Below are positions 45,465 to 51,327 of a stretch of DNA of 53,222 nt, in pieces. Within the stretch, counting starts at the first letter, position 1. The number at the start of each line of letters is the position of its first letter. The notes under the pieces are model-generated. The model saw only the letters and a list, made by a program, of their open reading frames with translations, had not been told where the DNA came from and made no database searches. This stretch comes from Desulfovibrio sp. UIB00. GTDB lineage: Bacteria; Desulfobacterota; Desulfovibrionia; Desulfovibrionales; Desulfovibrionaceae. A program made the translations under genes and the position numbers. The DNA is taken from assembly GCF_022508225.1 (NCBI RefSeq), contig NZ_JAETXJ010000014.1:1-53222 (forward strand), in the 5' to 3' direction.

Positions 45465-45480
45465 AGCATCATCCGTGCCA
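45465..45480 (-). promoter_or_regulatory. Sigma-54 promoter of islA
   Basis: On the minus strand TGGCACG, four bases, ATGCT: one mismatch from the -24/-12 consensus TGGCACG-N4-TTGCW. Predicted start of transcription is about 58 bases before the islA ATG. Two palindromic candidate enhancer sites lie 77-170 bases upstream. Confidence 0.75.
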
Positions 45481-45556
45481 TTACAATTAACACCCTGTAA
45501 TATTTATATATTTTTAGATTGCCTCAAAAGTTTCAGAATCTTCCGGCTATTCCCAT

Positions 45557-45574
45557 TGTTGTAAATTTGCAACA
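45557..45574. promoter_or_regulatory. Candidate enhancer site, copy A
   Basis: Palindrome TGTTGTAAATTTGCAACA, about 80 bases upstream of the islA sigma-54 promoter, the normal distance for an enhancer-binding activator. It shares TGTTG and TGCAACA with the palindrome at 41,510-41,527. Confidence 0.6.
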
Positions 45575-45611
45575 TTTTTTTCATAACATGCTAAATTTAC
45601 ATTATAATTTA

Positions 45612-45651
45612 AAAAAGTGTTTTTTTGCAACAGTGCAAAAAAACACTTTTT
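45612..45651. terminator. 18-bp inverted repeat: yjiM terminator and/or second enhancer site
   Basis: Arms 45,612-45,629 and 45,634-45,651 are perfect 18-mers around an ACAG loop, flanked by A and T runs. On the minus strand it ends in TTTTTT and could terminate the YjiM-type gene. Its core TTGCA-ACAG-TGCAA also resembles the enhancer palindromes, so it may have both roles. Confidence 0.55.
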
Positions 45652-45824
45652 CACAAGCGGGTGGCTCAAATGCCATCGCAGCTTCCTGATTACATGATTC
45701 TTGATGACCGGATGCTTTACCGTTTTCCAACAGTTTGGCGGCCAGGCTCCCCCATTACGGTAATACCTGGCCGCCTTGTACGCATGCAATGTGCACACCT
45801 GCGCGGCGTGCCAATCGCCTGCTT

Positions 45825-46964
45825 TTACAGCATTTCGATAAACGCTTCTATGCGAACCTTGAGCTGCTCCGTATCCGTTTCAGAGTAGTCTGTTTCGATT
45901 TGCAGGAAGGGCAACTGCAAGGATTCCTGAACAAATTTTTTGAGGGAGGACGATTCCACCGCATAGGTCTGGCAACCCTGCCAGGTCAGGTCAACCACAG
46001 CATCCACTGCGAAATCTGCCGCCAGTTCCTTGATGGCTTCATAACGGCGGGGGTTGGGCGACATGACGGCACAGGGCACGTCCAGATAGCGGCGGGCCAT
46101 CTCGGTCAGCGGGTCGCCCTGCTCGTCCATCATCACGCGGGTTTTCTTATAGCCGGAGCAGTTATCAAGGCAAACCACGCTGCCGCCGCATTCTTCGATC
46201 AGGCGCACAACCTTGTGCGACCCCATACCCACAGGAACGCCCGTCAGCAGTATGCGCGGCGCGCTTGCGGCAACTCCTGCCTGACCCGCATCGGCCATTT
46301 TGCCAAGTTCGTCCGCCAGTTCCAGCATCATGGAAATGCCTTTTTCCTTGTCGGGGAAGAAGGACGTTTTGAACCCGATTTCCAGCAGCTCCATACCCGT
46401 AATGGGCGAGGGCTTGCGCTTTGCAAGATCCATAACGGCCTTGAGGGCCATACGCTCACGGTTCATGAGCTTGATGGCGTCGCGCAGTTTTTGCTCTGTG
46501 ATGGATACGCCAAATTCTTTTTCCAGATAGGCGACGAGCAGTTCAAACTGATGCCTCCAGTAGGCAAGGGCATCATCATTCTGCACCTGGGGCAGTTGCA
46601 GCAGAAAAACTGGCTTGTAGGCTGCAAGCAGCTCGTACATTTTCTTTTTGCCGTCACAGGTGGTGTCGGCCACAACTACGTCAGCAGCGCTCAGATAGGG
46701 GCAGCTGTCTTTAAGCGCAAAGCCGAAGCTGCTCTTGATAAGCGGACAAAGGGCGCGGGGCAGCATTTCTTCTGCTGCGGGAATGGAATCGTTGCGGGTG
46801 CCGCACAAAGAAACGGGAATGGCCCCGGCGGCCACCGCTATTTCAGAAGGGCTGTACAGGCAGTATTGGCCCACAACTTTCTTGCCCTCCCTCTTGGCCT
46901 CCTGCACTGCCAGAGCGTTTTTTTCAAAAGCGGTAATAATGCTGTCAAAGCTGGCACACTTCAT
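45825..46964 (-). CDS. yjiM: Double-cubane-cluster protein (YjiM-like, 2-hydroxyacyl-CoA dehydratase D family)
   Basis: 379 aa. The order VGQYCLYSPSEI, AAGAIPVSLCGTRND, PRALCPLIKSS, KDSCPY, TTCDGKKKMYE and the ending ETDYSETDTEQL match E. coli YjiM, a relative of the (R)-2-hydroxyacyl-CoA dehydratase subunits that belongs to the double-cubane [8Fe-9S] protein family. Candidate cluster Cys are 35, 54, 73, 88 and 103 in the first half and 265, 269 and 331 in the second. Such proteins reduce small molecules at very low potential; the natural substrate is unknown. ATG at 46,964 has GGAAGG seven bases upstream; longer frames overlap the preceding gene. Its neighbour is the cognate ATPase. Confidence 0.85.
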   Translation of the reverse strand: MKCASFDSIITAFEKNALAVQEAKREGKKVVGQYCLYSPSEIAVAAGAIPVSLCGTRNDSIPAAEEMLPRALCPLIKSSFGFALKDSCPYLSAADVVVADTTCDGKKKMYELLAAYKPVFLLQLPQVQNDDALAYWRHQFELLVAYLEKEFGVSITEQKLRDAIKLMNRERMALKAVMDLAKRKPSPITGMELLEIGFKTSFFPDKEKGISMMLELADELGKMADAGQAGVAASAPRILLTGVPVGMGSHKVVRLIEECGGSVVCLDNCSGYKKTRVMMDEQGDPLTEMARRYLDVPCAVMSPNPRRYEAIKELAADFAVDAVVDLTWQGCQTYAVESSSLKKFVQESLQLPFLQIETDYSETDTEQLKVRIEAFIEML

Positions 46965-46995
46965 GATGCTTTCCTTCCTTGTGAGGTTATTGAGG

Positions 46996-47904
46996 TTATC
47001 GCTGTGTAGTGAGAGCACGGTCTTTTTTCGCATACAAATCTGCGGCAATCAGGGCCGCCCCCAGCGCACCCACAGTCTGCGGGTCGTGGGGCACCTGAAC
47101 TGTCAGGCCAAGTTCGTCTGAAAGAATGGCCGCAAAGGCGGGGCTTGTTGCCAGACCGCCGGTAAATACGCATTCCCCCTGCATGGGGATACGCCGGGCA
47201 AGGGCGCACATTCTGCGGGCAATGGCGCGGAACACCCCGGCTGCTATATCTTGCGGCGGTGTGCTGCGGGCCAGCAGGCCCACAATTTCCGTTTCTGCAA
47301 ACACGGCGCACATGCTAGAGATGGCCACAGGCTTGCCAGTGGCGGCAGCCTTGCCCAGCTCGTCCAGCGGCATGTTCAAAATGCCCGAGAGCACCTGCAA
47401 AAAACGTCCGGTTCCTGCCGCGCACTTGTCGTTCATCAAAAAATCGCGCACTGCGCCCGGCTTGCTGGCGGATTTGAGCGCGCCCAGGCTGCCCGTAACG
47501 CCTGACGCATCCAGACTGGCAGCATCAAGACTGGCTGCCTCCGCCTCTCGCGGAATATCCAGGCTTATCACCTTGCTGTCCTGCCCGCCGATATCGAGCA
47601 CAAGCCCCGCGCGGGGGAAAAGATGCGCGGCGCCCCGTGCGTGGCAACTGATCTCCGTCACCGTTTTGTCGGCAAAAGGCAGGGCGATGCGCCCGTAACC
47701 CGTGGCCGTTACATGCCTCAGATCGTTGCGCGCCATTGCCGCAGCCTCGCAGGCATTGTTGAGCGCAAATTCGCCCGCCTCGGCGGTATTCCAGCCTGTG
47801 GGCAGCACTGCCCGCCCGGCAATCTGCGAGCAGCCGTTGGGCAGCAGCTCAAGCACAACGGCCTTTGCAGCCACAGAACCAACATCAATTCCAGCTACAT
47901 ACAT
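46996..47904 (-). CDS. yjiL: BadF/HgdC-type activator ATPase (YjiL-like)
   Basis: 302-aa ASKHA-fold ATPase that delivers electrons, driven by ATP, to its dehydratase-like partner. The phosphate-1 loop is GIDVGSVAAKAV, the second LDIGGQDSKVI and the adenosine region FTGGLATSPA. The single [4Fe-4S] cluster of the dimer would be held by Cys161 (NDKCAAGTGRF) and Cys199 (SSMCAVFAE). Residues about 120-150 are a low-complexity insertion with repeated AASLDA not seen in the HgdC core. A 31-base gap separates it from the YjiM-type gene it should serve. ATG with GGAG seven bases upstream. Confidence 0.88.
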   Translation of the reverse strand: MYVAGIDVGSVAAKAVVLELLPNGCSQIAGRAVLPTGWNTAEAGEFALNNACEAAAMARNDLRHVTATGYGRIALPFADKTVTEISCHARGAAHLFPRAGLVLDIGGQDSKVISLDIPREAEAASLDAASLDASGVTGSLGALKSASKPGAVRDFLMNDKCAAGTGRFLQVLSGILNMPLDELGKAAATGKPVAISSMCAVFAETEIVGLLARSTPPQDIAAGVFRAIARRMCALARRIPMQGECVFTGGLATSPAFAAILSDELGLTVQVPHDPQTVGALGAALIAADLYAKKDRALTTQR

Positions 47905-47944
47905 AGCGCATACTCCTGATCGTACCCATTACTGCGGCACAAAA

Positions 47945-47998
47945 ACGCAAAAAAACGCAAAACAAAACCCGCCGCACAGCGCAAGGCTGTGGAGCGGG
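47945..47998 (-). terminator. Hairpin with T-rich tail upstream of yjiL
   Basis: CCCGC (47,968-47,972) and CACAG (47,975-47,979) pair with CTGTG (47,987-47,991) and GCGGG (47,994-47,998). On the minus strand it is followed by TTTTGTTTTGCGTTTTTTTG. It lies about 40 bases upstream of the yjiL start, so it either ends an upstream transcript or acts as an attenuator in the yjiL leader. Confidence 0.6.
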
Positions 47999-48127
47999 CA
48001 ATATGACAAAAGCGCCAGCAGCCCTGCGCTGCAAGGCGGTCAATACAATGGAAAGCTTCGGCAACTAAACTGCTAAAGGTGGAAACGCGGAGAGATATGG
48101 AAAAAGAGCAGGCGGGTGGCAGGCAAT

Positions 48128-48262
48128 AAAAAAGCCCCCGCTTTCCGCCTAAACTATGGAAAGGGGAAACAGGCTGGCGCTGACACGCCACCTCGAATGA
48201 GGGCCTCCAACCTGAAGGCGCTGATGTTGTCATGACCCGCCGCCCTTGAAGACAGGCAAGAC
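48128..48262 (-). ncRNA. Candidate structured small RNA with terminator
   Basis: On the minus strand a small CTTG/CAAG hairpin is followed by a longer stem (48,228-48,244 pairs with 48,171-48,185, core GGCG and GACA blocks) and then a terminator: CCCCTTTCC with GGAAAGCGGGGG and CTTTTTT (48,128-48,166). A TATAGG-like -10 box lies just upstream near 48,270. No known RNA family was matched by eye. It may be an independent RNA or a conditional leader of yjiL-yjiM. Confidence 0.35.
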
Positions 48263-48586
48263 ACGACAAACCCTATAAAAAACCACAGGATACCTTGCTG
48301 TTGCAGATGCCGCCGACATGATTCGGCCTGAAGTTGTATATCAAGTTAGCGTAAGGACATCAGCTTGTCGATAGGGATGCACACGGCATTGAGTAATTGC
48401 ACCACTATCTGCTTTATATTGCTCCAATCAAGGTATTAAGGGGAGTCTCAGGCCGTAATGGCAGCATCGCGCTTGAGAAATATTCGATTCGTACACAAGA
48501 GGAATTATATATGAATTATTTACACCACACATGTGGGCAAAACGCATCAGCAGAGGGCAGAACATATGTGAAATTATCATTATATT
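48263..48586. other. Non-coding gap between candidate RNA and GNAT gene
   Basis: Contains a possible plus-strand mini-frame at 48,511-48,594 (27 aa, MNYLHHTCGQNAS, with AGAGGA upstream). It overlaps the end of the convergent GNAT gene and has no recognisable features. Nothing else stands out. Confidence 0.35.
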
Positions 48587-49138
48587 TTAGTTAATTAAAC
48601 TCCATTCATCTTCCAGAATGGCCATTAAAATATCATCCGCATACTTGCCATTAAACATAATCGCATCGCGCCGGATGCCTTCTGTCCTGAACCCTGACTT
48701 TTCATACACGCGCTGCGCTTGCGTGTTGTATGAAAACACATTCAGCTCAAGACGATGCATTTTTAATGTATCAAACACAAAGCTGCATACGGACTGAACT
48801 GCCCAGGTTCCAAGTCCTCTTGCCCTATATGCATCTTGAAGAATAGCAATACGAAAATGAGCACTGCGAAGAACAGGATCAATCTCGCTCACAACGCATT
48901 CGCCAACAATACTCTTGTCGGGCGCTATGAGTAAAAATAGATACCTTTCGTCAGATTCAATGGATTTCTTAAAAAAAGCAGCAACTTCTTGTCTTGTGAA
49001 GCTGTCCTTGCAGCCTGTCATCCTTACCAGGTCACTGTCCAGAGGATTGTAATTCTGCTCATAGTAAGGTTCTAAATCTTCAAATGTGGCAGACCGCAAT
49101 ACAAACCCATCTTTTTCCCATGCTATATAAGTAGTCAT
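48587..49138 (-). CDS. GNAT N-acetyltransferase (RimJ/RimL-like)
   Basis: 183-aa GNAT. LRSATFEDLEPYYE at the start, RIAILQDAYRARGLGTWAV as the acetyl-CoA binding motif A (usually Q/RxxGxG; here RARGLG), then LELNVFSYNTQAQRVYEKSGF with the YEKxGF end. The family acetylates protein N-termini, antibiotics or polyamines; the target is unknown. ATG lacks a strong ribosome site. It stands alone between the candidate RNA and the RocR-like regulator gene. Confidence 0.85.
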   Translation of the reverse strand: MTTYIAWEKDGFVLRSATFEDLEPYYEQNYNPLDSDLVRMTGCKDSFTRQEVAAFFKKSIESDERYLFLLIAPDKSIVGECVVSEIDPVLRSAHFRIAILQDAYRARGLGTWAVQSVCSFVFDTLKMHRLELNVFSYNTQAQRVYEKSGFRTEGIRRDAIMFNGKYADDILMAILEDEWSLIN

Positions 49139-49528
49139 TTTATGATGTTAACCTTACAAATCCCGCATTCAAATTGGTCATACAATAAGAGCCGGACAGA
49201 AAATTTCAGCCAGGCATAGAGCATGGCAACACATTGATTACATTAAAACAAACTTCCTGCCGGAGGCCTCCCCAGCACGATCAAGCTTGAATAAAGCGCT
49301 TTCTCAATGCATGTTGCCGCCACGACAAACCACTTACTGGTGAAGTACACGCGGCTCTCATCTGCCGCGCTCTGACCGCACTCTAAACATTATGGTGCGC
49401 TTTCAATAAAAAACTTGCCTGTTTTTGCCCTGCGCTTCCTTGCTGTTTACTGCAGTATCAGCCGCGATCTTGCTTTCAAAACAAATATAAATAAAATTTA
49501 TTATAATTACAGATTGTATTATCTCAGT
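49139..49528. other. Intergenic gap
   Basis: 390 bases between two minus-strand genes. It must carry the promoter of the GNAT gene and the end of the regulator transcript. I see no clear terminator, repeat or RNA. Confidence 0.4.
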
Positions 49529-51031
49529 CTAATAATAAGAATCATCAATTTTCAGCATTTTTATCCTGTAGCGCAATCCAGCTGGCGTAAGGTGCATCAT
49601 CCGCGCTGCCTTGGCTACATTCCCGCCAGTAATTCGCAGCACATTATTAATACATGAAGATTCGTAGGCATTCATGCAGTCTTTAAGCGAAACAGATGCA
49701 CCTCTTTGAATCATACTATAGTCGTAATATGCTTCTTTATGGTTATTTTCGATAATTGAAGCTGCTTCCGTCAGTTGCGCTACAGGTACGCCTGCGGGTT
49801 CCTTACGGTCTTTTTGGTAGAACTCAAGAAAATGCTTCGGAAGCGAGTTGAGATCAATGGAACGCTCTTCGTTCATCATTGCCAGGCTGCCTTCAATCAC
49901 ATGCTCCAGCTCCCTGACGTTACCAGGCCAGTGGTATTCCATAAACATGTGCATGGCCTCGCTGGAAATGCTGACAGGATTTCCGCCCTCTGCGTTAGCC
50001 ACAACAGCTTTAACAAGATGAGGGATATCCTCCCGCCGCTCGCGCAATGGTGGTACTGCCAAGCTTACCACCGCAAGGCGATAAAAAAAGTCCCGTCGCA
50101 GCACGCCGCTCTGCACCGCCTCAAGGGGATGTTGATTGAGGATACTGATAATCCGCACATCTACAGGGATTTCTTCGTGCGATCCAAGTCGCCGGACTCG
50201 CTTTTCCTGCAAAACGCGCAGCAACTTGGCTTGCAGACCAAGCGGCATGGAGTTGAGCTCGTCCAGCAGGATGGTGCCGTGGTTGGCTTCTTCAAAAAGA
50301 CCTGGCTTATCTGAAGCATCGGTATAGGTGCCCTTGGTGGTACCAAACAGGATGCTTTCAAGCAGGGTTTCTGGAATGGCAGCGCAGTTTACGGGTACAA
50401 AAGGAAAGGCCGACCGGCTGCTCGCAGCGTGTATGGCCTGAGCAAAAACCTCTTTACCTGTGCCGCTTTCCCCCCAGATCATGATCGGCGAGCTTGATTG
50501 GGCTGCTGCGCGCGCGGCCTCGATCACCGCCACAAGAGCCGGATCCTTACCAACAAGATCGTTGAATGAATACAACGTCTGCGGTTTGGCACAGCCCCTC
50601 CCTTCACTTTTGCGTATACCAAGCTTGCCGAGGATGTCTTCTCCAAGCCAGCTTGTAAACGCAATAACGCCATCTTTAACGCCACTATCAAACAGCGCAA
50701 AAAAATCCGTGACTGTACGGGTCATAAAATTGTTTGTAGTCTTATAGGTATACACCCTCCTTAATATGGGCTTTCCCTTTTGAAGACACTCAATTGTCGG
50801 TATACATTTGATGTCGTGCGGAACATACAGATTGGTAATATGCTTACCAATAACATGATCAAATCCATCAATCCGCTGCTGAATCGGATTCATGTATCTG
50901 CATATCCCTTCTGCATCAACAACAGCAACGCCAATACCCATGCCATCCCAGATAGCAAGCATGGACGGATTGAGTACGCTTTCACGGCTTACACTGGCGA
51001 ATCTGCGTCGCAACGTGGAATCATGTGCCAT
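49529..51031 (-). CDS. Sigma-54-dependent activator, RocR-like, with PAS domain
   Basis: 500-aa enhancer-binding protein. Residues 20-140 hold a PAS-like sensor (AIWDGMGIGVAVVDAEGICRYMNP), 160-400 the AAA+ domain (Walker A GESGTGKE at 187-194, Walker B TILLDELNS near 254), and 450-500 a Fis-type helix-turn-helix (GGNVAKAARMMHLTPAGLRYR). The segment FGTTKGTYTDASDKPG resembles RocR-type regulators, but the contact loop reads GTYTDA instead of GAFTGA. It is divergent from the second glycyl radical enzyme gene, whose promoter it most likely controls. Confidence 0.85.
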   Translation of the reverse strand: MAHDSTLRRRFASVSRESVLNPSMLAIWDGMGIGVAVVDAEGICRYMNPIQQRIDGFDHVIGKHITNLYVPHDIKCIPTIECLQKGKPILRRVYTYKTTNNFMTRTVTDFFALFDSGVKDGVIAFTSWLGEDILGKLGIRKSEGRGCAKPQTLYSFNDLVGKDPALVAVIEAARAAAQSSSPIMIWGESGTGKEVFAQAIHAASSRSAFPFVPVNCAAIPETLLESILFGTTKGTYTDASDKPGLFEEANHGTILLDELNSMPLGLQAKLLRVLQEKRVRRLGSHEEIPVDVRIISILNQHPLEAVQSGVLRRDFFYRLAVVSLAVPPLRERREDIPHLVKAVVANAEGGNPVSISSEAMHMFMEYHWPGNVRELEHVIEGSLAMMNEERSIDLNSLPKHFLEFYQKDRKEPAGVPVAQLTEAASIIENNHKEAYYDYSMIQRGASVSLKDCMNAYESSCINNVLRITGGNVAKAARMMHLTPAGLRYRIKMLKIDDSYY

Positions 51032-51228
51032 TTTTCACATCCCTTTAGCCAAACAGCCCCTTTTGCGGAGGCACCCGACATTACTTCTAGTTTTGAGTAT
51101 CTGTTTTTTTAAAAAAAGACAAATTTCTTTCTTTTTATAAAATTTTCTTACGTTGTCTTGAGAGGTTAACCAGCCTCCAACACGGCGCTAGCCCGCTTTT
51201 TAACGCTTTTGGCAATAAAACCAGTGCG

Positions 51229-51244
51229 TGGCACAGCTTGTGCT
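51229..51244 (+). promoter_or_regulatory. Sigma-54 promoter of the second glycyl radical enzyme
   Basis: TGGCAC (51,229-51,234), five bases, GTGCT (51,240-51,244): one mismatch from the -12 consensus. It lies 83 bases upstream of the ATG at 51,328. The intergenic region also has an A/T-rich inverted repeat near 51,105-51,120, a possible activator site. Confidence 0.7.
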
Positions 51245-51327
51245 TATCCCCACATAAACGCGTTGTTTTCTTACAAGCAAAAAACCTGCCTTTGCGTATG
51301 CAGGGCAAAACTAGTTAGGAGTATACA

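Noticed and set aside
48128..48262. Known riboswitch (cobalamin, TPP, SAM) or 6S/4.5S RNA
   Set aside because: None of the conserved core sequences of those families could be found, so only a generic structured RNA is proposed.
48511..48594. 27-aa mini-gene with a ribosome site
   Set aside because: Overlaps the convergent GNAT gene end, has no recognisable features, and a single short frame is not enough evidence.
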